Positions 1 through 11,974 of a DNA stretch of 64,000 nucleotides are shown in pieces. The stretch spans positions 1,488,001 to 1,552,000 of the forward strand of contig JAHLKG010000004.1 in assembly GCA_025526995.1 (NCBI GenBank), written 5' to 3'. This stretch comes from Powellomyces hirtus. Taxonomy: Eukaryota > Chytridiomycota > Chytridiomycetes > Spizellomycetales > Powellomycetaceae. The notes under the pieces were generated by a model. That model made no database searches, had not been told where the DNA came from, and saw only the letters and a program-made list of their open reading frames with translations. The position numbers were made by a program, and so were the translations under genes. Numbering within the stretch: the first letter of the stretch is position 1; each line of letters opens with the position of its first letter.

Positions 1-914
1 AACAAGAGCCAAGGGTGGGGATTGGGTGTGACGTGAGTGATTGCGAGTGAGATCTATAAATAGATTATAGAAAGACAGTGGTGGGGCTTCCGTTTGCAAG
101 GCTTTGTGCTTGTAAATGTGGGTGGTTGTGGATGCTGGAGGAGAGTGGCGTTTTGCTATTAATAGCAAGTCGGGTTGACGCACACTTGGCGTTGAGCGAT
201 AACTTGTGGGTTGTATGAGGGTTGCTGAAGACCAGCCAGTGGCAAAAGAGACAGAGCCGATATAGACAGAAACGAATTGCGGTTGACGAGTGTGTAGGTT
301 GTTTTTGTTTTTGTTGTTGAGGACAGCAATGGCGGGAGTAAGTCGGTTTGGCGGGAAGAGTTCGCATAGCGGGGCGAAGGGCGGGCATGTGGGGGAGAGG
401 TGTGACATGCGCAGCGATACCGAAGGAAGTGAGATACAGTAAGCCCTTCACTATTGTTGAGACTGGATTAAGGATGGTCCGCAAGTTCATATATCGACGA
501 GGATTACTCTTGAAGGTGAAGACAACTTTGCACTTGAGGCTGCCGATAGTGCTGAAATGGTGGTCTCGCCCGCACCGCAGAGAAGGTTAGAAGAACTGCA
601 GGAGTCATAGACTAGAAGTCGTGAAGTGGCATGTGTATAGTTTTCATGGTGACAAAACTTGCAATAGACCCGCACTTGTGATGTATGTGTGTCCTGCTGG
701 CTGTGCATCATTGATAAGGCTACTTGACGAACGGAGCAGACAACAGTGCTGCAGAAACAAATCGAATGTCTCTGATACAGCAAACTGCTACAGCACAATA
801 CAAAAAACAAATGCAACAGAAAAGAGGCCACTGCCTCTTTGGAGGCGTGAGTTATGTACGAGTGCGTGTCCGTCCATCCATTCATCCGTCCGAGCATGTG
901 CGTCCCTTTCTGCT
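1..914. other. Intergenic, 3' flank of SND1
   Basis: I see no supportable gene here. The open frames on both strands lack family resemblance, have shadow-like composition and do not join by plausible splicing. The segment next to position 915 is presumably the 3' untranslated region of SND1. A G/T-rich stretch lies near 300-325. Confidence 0.5.
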
Positions 915-3900
915 CTACTCGTCATCTTCGGTAAAGTCTCCATATCTCCACATATTCGCCCTACTTTTTTTGGCATCCTCCTGGGCATCCACCAATCGTT
1001 CCAGCACCGTCTTGCTCGCCTTTGGTTTCTGCTGGGCCGCCCACAAAGCCGCCTTATCCACCTTCTGTTCCGCCGCCAATTTCTTTATGAAAAACTTCTC
1101 CACCGTTCCAAACCCATCCCTCACGAGACGCTCATTGATACTTCCCTCCTCCGCACTGCTCTTCTCATCATACAGGACGACATTGAGTGCCTGGGGTGTT
1201 ACGGTTCCGGGGACCTTCCCCAGGACTTTGGCATGGAGGGTCCGCCCCTCGGTGGCGTCACGGATGTATTCGTAGCATTCTTCGCCATAGTCCTGGTCGA
1301 GTTCCGGGCATTTAAGGTAGGCGAGTTTGGCTTCGACGGCTTGCGGGGTGAGGGCGGTGGTGCTGAAGGATGAGTCGAGAGGGCGGATTCGGGACGCCGA
1401 AATCGTTTCTGAGTTGCCGTAGTCGATGTAGATGACTTGGTAGGTCTTGTCCGGGTTGACTTTCTTGACGCGCGCGCGGTACCATTGGTCGTCGGCGGTA
1501 AATTGACCAGCGCAGTATTCGCCGCTGCGTGGGGCGAAAGAGCCGGAGGAGGCGGTTTGGTGATGGAGGGAGAACTTGGCCATGAGCGCTTCCAGGCGTT
1601 CAAGATCTGCCAGGTAGTCGAGAGTGAGTTACCACAGCGAGGACAATCCTTTCCTCTAGAAACACAGTATGTAAGACTTACCCGATCCCAGAACCTGCAC
1701 AAACATTCTACCGCCGCCCTCAATCTGACTAACGACCACATCCTTAGTGGCTAAAGGTTTGGACTCATCCACCTTCTGCTCCTCTGCCGGCATTTCAGAT
1801 TCCGGACTCCAGTTCTGCCACATGCCCTTCTTCCCATCCTTAGCCTTCTTCTCAGCCTCGTACATGGCGTGCGCGTTCGGGCTCTGGCTCGCAGAGTAGT
1901 CGTGCACTGAGGCCAGACCTTCCTCGAGGAGCATGATGGCCACGTTCTTGCGGTGGTCGTTGAGCGTCAGATAGAGGGTTCCAATGAATCCTCCCACTTT
2001 GTCTTGGTTCTCAACGGAGAATTGGATGTCGCGCTGCATGGCGAGCTTGGATACAAAGTTGAGGGCTTCAGGGCCAAACGGTTCGCTCTTTTCGCCGGGA
2101 CGGCCCGCTCGCGGCGCCCGGATCCCGGCCAAAACCAAGGTCAAAGTGCAGTTTTGGGAGGGAACGTAAATTCTGAAGCGCGATCCGCTCGAGACGTAAT
2201 CGACCACTCCAGCGACATTGCCGGCGCGCTGCAAAAACGGGAAGAATTGTTTGGCCTTTCCAAAATTCGCCGACGCGTCGCTGATGCGCAAAAGCGGGGC
2301 TTCCTTCGCCGAGTGAATGCCTTTCTGGGCCGTTTGCGCTCTGTCAAGCGCCACCAAAAGCTGGTCGTACTGGGACGATCGGTTGTCATCATCTTTGCGA
2401 TGACGGATAATGTCGGCGAGACCCCGGCCAACGAGGACTTCAGCCAGGTTCTTCTGTCCCTGTGTGACGGTGGCGCACTCTCGCTCCTCATATTGACCTT
2501 CGGCGGGTTTGACGTAGTCAATAACCACGTGGACTTGCTTTCCAATGTAGCGAGACCGCAGGAACTCGCGGGCCTCAAAGTCGTAGCCGTAGTCTTTCAC
2601 GGACGCGTCCTTGGCGGCATGTTCCTTCTTTTCGGGTCCTTTGGGTGCGCGGATGCTGGCGAGTTGGATGCGGCGCTCCTTCTTGGTCGCGACACTCTCC
2701 ACCAGCAGCGTGTCGCCCGAAATTACACGCGTGACGATGCCGTCGAATTCGGGTTCGGGTCCACCCACTTTGGCTTTGCCGACCCAGTTTTTCCAGATGC
2801 GGAGCTTCCTATCCTTTGCGCGTTGCTCGGCCGTGCGGTATTTCTGCGGTCCCCCAGTGACTAGCGTAATGTTCCAATCTATCACCTTGGCAAGTCCCTC
2901 AGCAAGAAGAGCTTCAGCAATGTTGCCCAAGGGGAACTGTATTGATCCAACAAAGTTGTCGTTGGAGGAAAGACCCTCCAAAATGACTTTGATGTCCCGC
3001 TGCAGCAGTCGCGACTCGACAAAATATCTAGCACGATGGAGGTGGGGCATGAGACGAAAGTTCGAACACTCTTCAGCAGAGAAAGGAAACGGCGGTCCTA
3101 CTTTGACTCTTCACTATACTCCTCGACAAGGTCCTCGACGTTTGGCACGCCCTTGCGGTAGGTTGGCGCTTTCAGACCAGACAGCATCAGAGTGATGTAC
3201 TGGCGAATACCGTCAGGGAGGGCCAAGGCAACGCGGAATGTCGAGCCTAAAGTAGCACGCATCAGTTGCCCACCAGATCTCATACTATCACATATGGGGT
3301 ACGATTGTGTTAAACGAACCATCGCGCACTTGTTCCATAACGGCTGGGATGGCTTGACCCTTGTACTTTTCCAAGAACGCTCTCGCATCGTCTTTCACGT
3401 CATAGCGGACAGTCTGACGAACGAGATTAACGCTAACGCTTGGCTGATCTCCTATAGCCCAAAAATTGCATCTACCTTCTGAATAGGCTGTTCCTGCCAT
3501 ATGCCCATTTTCTGCGCTTGCGCTTCCGCTTCCAGGCCAACAAGTTGTTCCTGCTCCCTGAAAGAAACAGTCGTCGATCAACACCATCCCTAAAGCTGCA
3601 CCAACCTCATACACCAGCTTACTCTGTCGCTGTCCGCTTTCCCTCGGCAGAACGGACTTTGACCCAGCCTTCCTTGACCAAAATGCGGTTGACGTTGGTT
3701 TCGCCATTCACGGGGTGCTGGACGAGGAGGACTCCGAAATCGCGTTGGTTGGTCGATGTCGTGTATTCCACCTTGTAGGCCACCTCTTTCCCAACCAACA
3801 GCTGGCGAAGGAACTCGCGGGACTCGTACGCGAACGGCTGTAACCCAATGAAACACGCTCAGAGATCATGTTCGATAATCTCTTCCCGCCCAGGCATCAT

Positions 3901-4109
3901 GTTTTGATAACACTCTGAAATCGGCCCATGATTCTCACCTCTTCCTTGTCGGGCTGGCTAGCGGATCCCAGACGCGGTGCCGAAAGGTTCGACAAGGACA
4001 GCACCTTTTCCGCGGGAGGTCCGCTGACAGGCTTGCCGCGTATGATGACGGTGTCACCAGAAAGAACGCTTTTTACAAAAGCCCTACCACTCTGCGGGAG
4101 TGCAGCCAT
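915..4109 (-). CDS. SND1: Tudor staphylococcal nuclease (SND1/p100 family)
   Basis: Multifunctional RNA-binding protein of the Tudor-SN family, known elsewhere as a transcription co-activator, inosine-RNA nuclease and RISC or stress-granule component. Seven exons on the minus strand join in frame: 4109-3939, 3837-3623, 3557-3476, 3443-3320, 3246-3102, 3027-1682 and 1606-915. They give 924 codons, close to animal SND1 (about 910). The product shows four SN-like repeats (first begins GRAFVKSVLSGDTVIIRG; third contains FEAREFLRSRYIGKQVHVV) and a Tudor domain (GEYCAGQFTADDQWYRARV, then YIDYGNSETI) inserted in a fifth partial SN ending NMWRYGDF. The start ATG at 4109 precedes the first SN repeat directly. 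The intron at 3444-3475 would be only 32 nt, yet it removes a stop and keeps the frame. The long plus-strand frames inside the gene are shadows. Confidence 0.93.
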
Positions 4110-6296
4110 ATTTTGGATGATATACGGTGGAGATGAGGAGAAGATTGATATGAGACAGAGGAGGCTCAGGGTGCGATTCTCTGAACAAAATGTGGGTGTG
4201 ATTTGTCCTTGGGGTTTGCGGAGGGGGCCAACGAGCGGAATGCCACATCGCGACGTGAGTCACGTTGCGCAGCGGCAAGCTGCTGTCATGCCAACAAGTA
4301 TATGGAAACTTGCGCCACATATGGTTATACAAGTTGTACTAGGACGCCTGGATTAAAGTCCCTCTGGAGCGCCACTATGGGTATTTCCCTTTTGGTTTGT
4401 CTGATGGTCATGAAGATCATGCATATATGTGTTGTCGTCGTTGTGATTACCGCAAGTGAGCCAATCATCTCCGCTCAGATTACTCGGGGCCATCTGGTCT
4501 GATTGGCGATCAACGCCACGCCACGTTCGTCATGTTCTCCATGTCCTAATTCAATTCTTCTATTTCAATTGACGGAGGGATTCGCGCCGCTCGACGGTAT
4601 CCGACCGCCGTAGATCTCGCCATGATTCAAAGCGGGTTCTATGATCAGGAACAAATGCGTGTGGGTATGCGCGTCATGTTTGGTCTAGATTTGGTCACGG
4701 AGCAGAACATGATGCGTCGATAGCGGTGTCTTTGCCGCTCATCACGAGATGCATATGTTTGACCCATCGATGCCGATATGCGCGTATCGGGTTCATCATT
4801 CAATCAACCATTGCGCAAGTTGGGAAGACAGATTACGTGTCTGGTATGTGTGGGGTTTCTGACATTCACTGGTCCCGTTTTAGCAATGTCCCGATCCAAA
4901 AGGGTATCCTGAAATGACGAATAAGGGCTCGTAGATAGTATATCGCGGGCCCGTGGGGTATGTCATATGTACCAATACACTTAGTCGAGGATCATCGGTG
5001 TTTGTAAACGGAAACGTACACCCACTCAAACTTACACACCATCTCGGCGCACTGGTATTCAGGGTCTCATCATCCTTCTTCTTCCGATATTATTTTGTCT
5101 TGAAGAATTATCCATGATCAACCACGCGCGACACAGCAACCACCACAGGGTTCCTCCTTCTCCCATGTTGGCCCGAGCACAAACATGTGCAAGATAAGAT
5201 TTCGAAGGATGATGATGGCTGAGGACGGGACGCGTCAAAGAAGAAAAGAAAAATTCCCCGCGCGCAGATGTTCGCGTAGTACTAAGCGCTTGCCAAAAAA
5301 TTGTTTGTCCCGCGACACCGGTATTGTGCCAACCGGGCGCCGCCGTGATACTTGTGAGCCACTTTTGTACACCAACTCGTTTTTTCGTAATAGTCAAAAT
5401 AATAATTCACAATGATGAATGAATGACCACGATGAATTAGTGCGCCACCAAACCACATTTGCCCTCGCGCGCCGTGTGCAGTCTTCACATGCCAACTACA
5501 CAATTCATATTTGATAATTGAGGGGGGAAAAAGTCAACTAGCGCGGGCGTAGTCGGTGCAACAACAATTGGAAGACAAATGAGCTCACACGATTGAGATG
5601 CGGGGAACGCTTTTGTACAGTAAGGTTTCCGCCTTTCGTGCACGGGGAAGCCAACTCGGAGGGCCTCCTTTGTTTCTGGAACCCTGTCGGTAAATTTACT
5701 GCTAATAACTGTCACGGTTGATAGTTTTAGCAACTTGAAATCTACCGACGCGGCACTTTCGCAATGTCAAAAAAGTCGCTGTTTTCTGTTTTTTTTTTTG
5801 TTTGGCAACGGATGGGTTTTTGCGCGCCCGGGAATGGATGTGATTGCGGTCTCTCCCCAATCGCGAACCTCACGCTTGGCGCTCTAGAACCGGCGAGCTG
5901 GTGGACATTGGGCCCACGGTAACTTGTTGAACAGTTGAAACGCAGGGGCACGACCCCAGGTTTCAGCGCCGACCCCCGGGCGAACAATGGGGATGGACAA
6001 AGAGGTGTTGTGTTTCAGAGGAGGGGTCCCCGAGCAATGATGCGCATGTCACACAAGGAGGATACGCACCACATTTTGGCACGGGAGTGTCTCCCTAGGT
6101 TGCAATTTGCAGGCATTGTTGACGGGAGAGCAGCCATTCCGAAGCGGGGGCGCGGACGGGAGAATGGGGATGGAGGGCGATGGAGCCCTAACGGTCGCGG
6201 CATGAGGCGCGTCCCGACAGCTGGGTAGAGATGGGATGTCGCTGGCAAACTTTTCGCTCTCTCTCTCGCTTTGTCAACAGAGGCGCCAACTTCACT

Positions 6297-6299
<3 letters not shown>

Positions 6300-6329
<30 letters not shown>
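6300..6329. repeat. (GA)15 microsatellite
   Basis: Perfect dinucleotide tract of about 15 GA units in the region upstream of the zinc-finger gene. It produces Arg-Glu and Ser-Leu low-complexity frames that are not genes. Confidence 0.95.
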
Positions 6330-6334
<5 letters not shown>

Positions 6335-6568
6335 ACAGGAACAACAACAAGAGCGACGGCCTCCCCCACCCTCTTGCCTTTTTTGCCCTTGTTTGCCCAT
6401 TGTCTTGCTTGCCTTGTTCTGGTGCTTGTCGATCCCTGCGAAAGCGCGGTGCCAGCGTTACACTTTTGCCTCTCCCCCATCCCCACCCCTGAGCCATATA
6501 AGATCAGACCCTCGTTTCCCCCTGCTGCTTTCGGGCCCCGACTTTTCCCTTCCCCCCCATTGTCGTTT

Positions 6569-6593
6569 GTCGTCGTCGTCGTCGTCGTCGTCG
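6569..6593. repeat. (GTC)8 trinucleotide repeat
   Basis: Perfect GTC/GAC tract of about eight units in the same upstream region. It yields poly-Asp or poly-Val in shadow frames. Confidence 0.9.
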
Positions 6594-7340
6594 TTTGCCA
6601 CCCTCGTGCCTTGTTCACTCACATAAGGGACGCACATATTACACATAAACGCCAGTCGACCACAGCGGTATTCCCCATTCCGCGCACACAAGCTGGCACT
6701 GTCCAAAATCGCAGAACCCCGACAGCCCACCGCTCGTTATCGCGCGCCCATCTTAACACACGACACACGGAGCGAATACTCTATACCTCGCTCTCGCTCT
6801 CCCGATCCACTAGTCCCCAGAGCACTGCACTGCTAGCTGCTCCTCACCAAAGTCGCATACGCCCTTCCCGCCAACCTGAGGCGCAGTCACGAACCCGACC
6901 ACGGTCGCCGCCGCCCTTAACCGTACACCAACCGCACAACCCTTCTTGCTGTGTCGGTCCGCCAATCAATCACGTAAGTGTATATTGATGTTTGATTAGG
7001 GTTGTTACAGGCGGGAAAGTGAATGAGTGACGTATGCGGGGGCGCCCGCCTGATGGGACAGACGGGAGGGGTTTGATGAACAACAAACACACAAGGAGCT
7101 GGGTGGCCCCTCGTGGGAGGCTGCGCAGTTGGCGCGTGGAGTGAGTCATGATTGTCATTATGAGAAAGACAGACAGACAGGGGGACTAGAAGAAGGACAA
7201 ATCAATCAAGAAGGACAAATGAATCAATCGAGACCCAGGAAACGGGTGCCATCCTCATCTCATCTGGGCCCCCCCACAAAGGCACAAGCAACTCGCCCTC
7301 CCTTTCTCTCTGCGCATTCCCTCGGGCTTTCCCACCACCG

Positions 7341-7459
7341 ACTGACTGACTGACTGACAACCGTCCCTGAGTTACGCAAACCCCTCCTTCTACGTGGCCT
7401 TTCCCTCCTTCCTTGTTCTGTCTTCTCTTGCCGTCTGTCTGTCTGTCTGTCTGTCTGTC
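7341..7459. repeat. Tetranucleotide repeats (ACTG)n and (GTCT)n
   Basis: Two short tetranucleotide tracts: ACTG units at about 7341-7357 and GTCT units at about 7433-7459. They lie roughly 300-400 bases upstream of the start of the zinc-finger gene. Confidence 0.85.
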
Positions 7460-7760
7460 CCACTCTGCTCCTCCTTCATGAATGAATTGTGTGCATCGGT
7501 ACTGATGTAATGGCCCTTGTCCGATGGGCGCGCGCATAAATACTCTTGGACACAACGCGCTCTCACCTTCCGCGCTCACACACATTCGCTTACCCTGCTT
7601 TGTCTTTTCGATAATTCAGATATTCCCACGCCTTTCTCCAATCTGACACCGTCTGCCCGCATTGGCGCCCCCTTACTTCTTTCCGCTGAATCCGCATCCG
7701 GTCCACGCTAGTCAACAACACCACCACCACCAACATTCCTCGACAGCACCCACCTCCACC

Positions 7761-9320
7761 ATGCCCGCAGTCGACGTCTCCATGCCGTTACCAATGGCGT
7801 GCTCAGCAACCTCTGCTCACGGGGGACACGCCATGAACCCAGAAACTTACCGCAGACGATTCTCCCTCATCGGTAGCTTGGGAAAATCATTCGGAACAAG
7901 CCTCGGACGCGGATCCTTCACTGGAAGCTACGGACGAGGCAGCTACACGCGCGATGGATTCCTCGAGTAAGTCTCCCCCCGTCTTAAACCGGTTCCCCTC
8001 TTGCACGTTCACTGGCGTGGGGGGAGCGCGCGCATTCTTGCGGTTTGGTGCATGGTCTCATCCTCAAATCTGTCACCTTTGTCTTTCCGCAGCGTGTACA
8101 ACTTCCAGTTTGGCGCTCGCTCGCCGTCTATGGGCGCGTCTCCTGGACGCGACCTTGCCCACTTTGCTGGCATCGAAGACAACTTTTGCAAAGACTTTTT
8201 CTGCTGCGGCGTCAACCTCGGCAACTTGCACGACCTGTTGCAACACTTTGAGGAATGCCACGTGCGCGTCGAATCGGATGTCGACGAGGATGAAGACCTG
8301 CCTTTCGAGTTTGAGAGCATGGACGAAATGGACACAGATATCAGCGACGGGGACAGCAGCTCTCCACCCACGTTCAGCGACATGTACCTCAAATCTCACA
8401 TCCTCCAAACACAGTCATCGGCAGAAGCACAAGCCGCGGTTGCTCTTTCAGACATCTACTCGGACGACTATCGCATCAGCAATCGTTCGGGCTCGACAGC
8501 CTCTGCGTTTGATACCTCTGTAATAAGAAAACGGGTGGCGGCTGGCCCAACATCCACCAGAGTCAAGAAAGTGCGTCCTTCTCATCAGCACGAACAAAAC
8601 GCTACCATCCCGTTCAGCGCTGAAGGTCCTACACAAATGGTCACTGATATGGACATTGACGAGGCACCCGCTTCCGCCACCCCTGCTGCAATTCCTACAT
8701 CCACTGTGCCAGCCATCCAAGTCTCGACTACCACCCTTCCCACACCCGCACCCATGGTCCCAACAATGTCTTCTCTGATGTCATCTAGCAATGCATCGAC
8801 TCCTTCCCCCAGCACATCCGCCATCTCCACACCATCATCCACAACATCCTCCCTTGCTGCCGCCGCTCTGAGCATACAACCGCTCAGCATGCCTACACCG
8901 CCGTCCCTCACTGCTGCGCTTCCTACATTCGATTCCCCACTCATCGCCCAACAGTCGACTCTCTCTTTCGATGCCATGTCTTTGGATGACTCTCCGAGAG
9001 ACGACCGTCCGTACAAATGCAAAGTGCACGGCTGCACTAAGGCGTACAAGAACCCTGGTGGTTTGAAGTACCACATGCAGCACGGACACTGCGAGGACAC
9101 GGGCGACCCGGAGATGAACAACATCATTCACAAGCCGTACCAATGCACAGTGCCAGATTGCGGCAAACGGTACAAAAATCTCAATGGTCTTAAGGTGTGT
9201 ATGTCTTTCATTTATTGGGAACAAAACATTCGTTCTGCAGATTTTTCTGACAGGCTTCTTTTCCTTTCTTTCCAGTACCACATTGAGCATGCACACATCT
9301 CGCTCTTGGGAGCTTGCTAA
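7761..9320 (+). CDS. SFP1-like C2H2 zinc-finger transcriptional regulator
   Basis: Probable nuclear DNA-binding protein of the Sfp1 family; in yeast Sfp1 drives ribosomal-protein and ribosome-biogenesis genes downstream of TOR. Exons 7761-7966, 8093-9194 and 9276-9320 join in frame for 450 residues. An atypical N-terminal finger (CCGVNLGNLHDLLQHFEECH, about residues 107-126) is followed by an acidic stretch and a long Ser/Thr/Pro-rich linker. Two C-terminal fingers follow (YKCKVHGCTKAYKNPGGLKY, then YQCTVPDCGKRYKNLNGLKY), and the last intron splits the final finger. This single-plus-paired finger layout and the YKNxxGLKYH signature are typical of Sfp1. The start at 7761 has a good context (CACC before ATG). 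Target genes cannot be read from the sequence. Confidence 0.85.
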
Positions 9321-10735
9321 AAGCGCGCATCTTTCCTCTCTCTTCACACGCATTCTCGTTGATGCGCGCCACGTGGCACCATCAGCATCAGTATATACAC
9401 ACTCGCACACACACACACACACACATATCCCATGCACACCCACACGCAAAGAATGCTCTTCACATCAATAAGCATTCCCGCCCATTCCCAACCCTTTTTT
9501 GTGATTTTTTTTTTACCCAGTTTCGCACCCGACGCTGCTTCGTATATAAGGATTCAAAACTGGCGGACATTTCATATGCCGCTGGCGATGAATCGCAGCC
9601 ACTGGTGACCCGGCCCCTTTCCTTCGTTAGTGTCTATTCTCCTCCCCGGTCAGCCACATAGACATCATTTTAAACCCCTCTATAGACGAAATGTTGTTTC
9701 CGGCGCACCACCACTCCACATATCTCCCTCCCCTAACTCGCACCTATATTACTCGTGCCGTTTGGTTTGTTCCAGAATATAGTAAATGTGAACCGGCTTT
9801 GACCTTCCATTCTTCTTTTTTTTTCTTTGATCTGAACTTACTGGATAGGGATGTCTTCCGTTTCTCGAGAACTTCCCTTTCCTGAAGCACACCCCGCAAT
9901 GGGTCATAGTCGGGCGGAAAAGGAAAGGGAAGTTGCAACGGGCGCGTAATGTTGCACCAGCCTTGACATCTGATTATCAAACGTCTGGCTTTTGCCAAGC
10001 ATGTGTGGCTTATATTAGAGAATATGGGTGCCATTTATCTCACCGACCGAAGGGTAGAATTGAGTTATTGTTTACCATTTGATGGGGATGGGTGTTATGA
10101 GTCTGTTTCTGTTTCTGGGTTTCGCGTGTAAACAAACATGGCGATATGCAGGTATTTTTGGCCCAGGGTGACGCGCGCGTAACGGGGATCCTCGGGGGGC
10201 TAATAGGAGTAATAGTGAGGCAGGTTCTTGCTCATGTCAGCCATCCTCGCTCTCCCGTCCTGCCCAAACACAACATATCCCCCCGCCCCGCCTTCTTCCT
10301 TGCGTGTGTGCATATGCTATCTGAGCAACAAGGCATTGCATATACCCTTTAGTCCCCCCCTCCCCCCTCACCCACCCGCTACTCCACGCTCTACCTCTTT
10401 TATTTTTTTTTTGTTTCGTTACTGCCCACCCAGCATCTGCTACTCTGTTCTCTCGTCTTGTGTTGCGGCCCACGCTCTCTGTATCACAGCCCCGTTCTTT
10501 TATCACGCCAGCTGCTCCGTGGGCATCGTTCCGTCGGCTGGCCTGCGCACCAAACGCACCCACACCACACCCCACCTGCGCACTTTGGCATCAGCAAACG
10601 GCACCTGGCTACTGCGCCTCACCCCACTTGCACGGCACCTCCCATCACCCCTTGCGCGCGTCGCCTCGCCGGCAGTCCCCCACCATCAAACCACAACCTC
10701 ACCTGTAAAAAACACACCACCCTAACTCCAACGTC
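9321..10735. other. Intergenic between zinc-finger and Rap-type GTPase genes
   Basis: No gene is supported. The left part is the 3' flank of the zinc-finger gene. The right part, from about 10.2 kb, is pyrimidine-rich and probably the promoter and 5' leader of the GTPase gene. Confidence 0.5.
9406..9425. repeat. (CA)10 microsatellite
   Basis: Perfect CA dinucleotide tract just downstream of the zinc-finger stop codon, probably in the 3' untranslated region. Confidence 0.85.
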
Positions 10736-11974
10736 ATGAGGGAATACAAGCTTGTCGTGCTTGGGTCTGGAGGTGTCGGAAAGTCTGCTCTGGTACGTCC
10801 CCAAACGGTCATCTCTCGCGCGACGCGCCGCAGGTGAATCTGAGAAATTCCGAAACTCCGCCCGCGATGGCGGAGATGAAAGGCACCGACCACGACACAT
10901 ACTTCTTGCCATCATTACAACTTTGCACTGAAGAGAAGGATTGCTTTGAATTTGAACACGATGATGGGTGTCCGGGGGGTGCCAAAATTGTTGGGATATC
11001 GGCTGTGTGGAAAGTGGGGATTTTCAGTTGCGGAGAAAATTGTTTATGGGCGGGATGCATGAAAATTCGACGAGTTCATGACTGGCAGAGAAGATTTTTT
11101 CCAAGCGCATGCTGATGAATGATATCCATTCCGAGTCGCTAATCTCCCATGTTCTTCTTTTGCTTTGTACCACCACAGACAGTGCAATTTGTTCAGTCAA
11201 TCTTTGTTGAGAAATATGACCCGACCATCGAAGACTCATACCGAAAGCAGGTTGAAGTAGACGGCCAGCAATGCATGCTGGAGATTTTGGATACCGCCGG
11301 AACAGGTGAGGATCAATTCGCGGATCTGAGAATTTGTTTCCTCTGAGAATTCAAGGAACGCCGAATTTGCTAAAAATGTGCCACCAATCTGTATTCTGAT
11401 CATAGAGCAATTCACTGCCATGCGTGATCTATACATGAAAAACGGACAAGGATTCATTCTCGTGTACAGCATAACGTCGCAAGCGACTTTCAGTGACCTC
11501 GTAGAGTTGCGAGAACAGATTCTGCGAGTGAAGGATACCGAAAAGGTTTGGATTTTTTCAAAATCTCGCCGCACAAATTCCTTTGGGCGAAGTAGCATCA
11601 CTCATCAACGCCGATGTATGTCCTTCTGCTTTTGCTTTAGGTGCCCATGGTACTTGTTGGAAACAAGTGCGATTTGGAGGACGACAGGGTCGTGTCACGG
11701 GATCAAGGGAGCTCATTGGCTTCACAGTGGGGCGCTTGCACATTTCTCGAAACCAGTGCACGGAAGAAGATCAATGTCGATGAAGTCTTCTTTGACCTAG
11801 TCCGCCAGATCAACAGGAGCATGCCAGACAAGGTAAGAAAGATACGCGCCCGTATCTCTGATTCTCGCGATGACTCAATCATCGAAATCTTCCCCCTCTG
11901 TCTCTCCCACATTTTGCCCCCGTCTCGTATGTTAGGATAAGAAAAAGGACAAGAAGAAGTGCACCATCTTGTAA
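10736..11974 (+). CDS. RSR1: Rap1/Rsr1-type small Ras GTPase
   Basis: Membrane-anchored Ras-superfamily switch, orthologous in type to animal Rap1 and yeast Rsr1/Bud1, which direct polarity and adhesion. Five exons (10736-10792, 11179-11305, 11406-11545, 11641-11832, 11936-11974) give 184 residues, the length of Rap1. Visible signatures are the P-loop GSGGVGKS, effector loop [27 protein letters not shown] and ETSARKK. The residue equivalent to Ras Gln61 is Thr, the Rap hallmark, which slows intrinsic hydrolysis and makes the protein depend on an Asn-thumb GAP. The C-terminus is a Lys/Asp-rich tail ending CTIL, a CaaX box whose final Leu favours geranylgeranylation. A RalGAP-alpha gene, encoding an Asn-thumb GAP, starts 1.5 kb downstream on the same strand. 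Confidence 0.96.

Larger units (their letters stand above)
4110..7760. other. 3.65-kb intergenic region between divergent SND1 and zinc-finger gene
   Basis: No gene can be supported here. The stretch serves as the upstream region of both SND1 (minus) and the SFP1-like gene (plus). It carries several simple repeats concentrated at 6.3-7.5 kb, and its GC-rich and CT-rich tracts generate many spurious low-complexity frames. A long pyrimidine-rich leader upstream of 7761, perhaps with a 5' untranslated intron, would fit a regulated transcription-factor gene, but that is inference. Confidence 0.5.

Noticed and set aside
65..897. Minus-strand frames of 141 and 136 codons
   Set aside because: Composition and repeated Ser/Cys/His content look random. 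There is no joinable intron structure and no homology signal.
1953..2864. 303-codon plus-strand frame
   Set aside because: It is wholly antisense to the large SND1 exon, whose product matches the family over its full length. No family resemblance was seen in the plus-strand frame.
6015..6626. Overlapping frames with Ser-Leu and Arg-Glu runs
   Set aside because: They are created by the GA and GTC repeats and GC-rich sequence. No conserved segment was seen.
7662..7760. Earlier start of the SFP1-like gene
   Set aside because: It would require a TTG start. The ATG at 7761 has a good context and begins the plausible protein.
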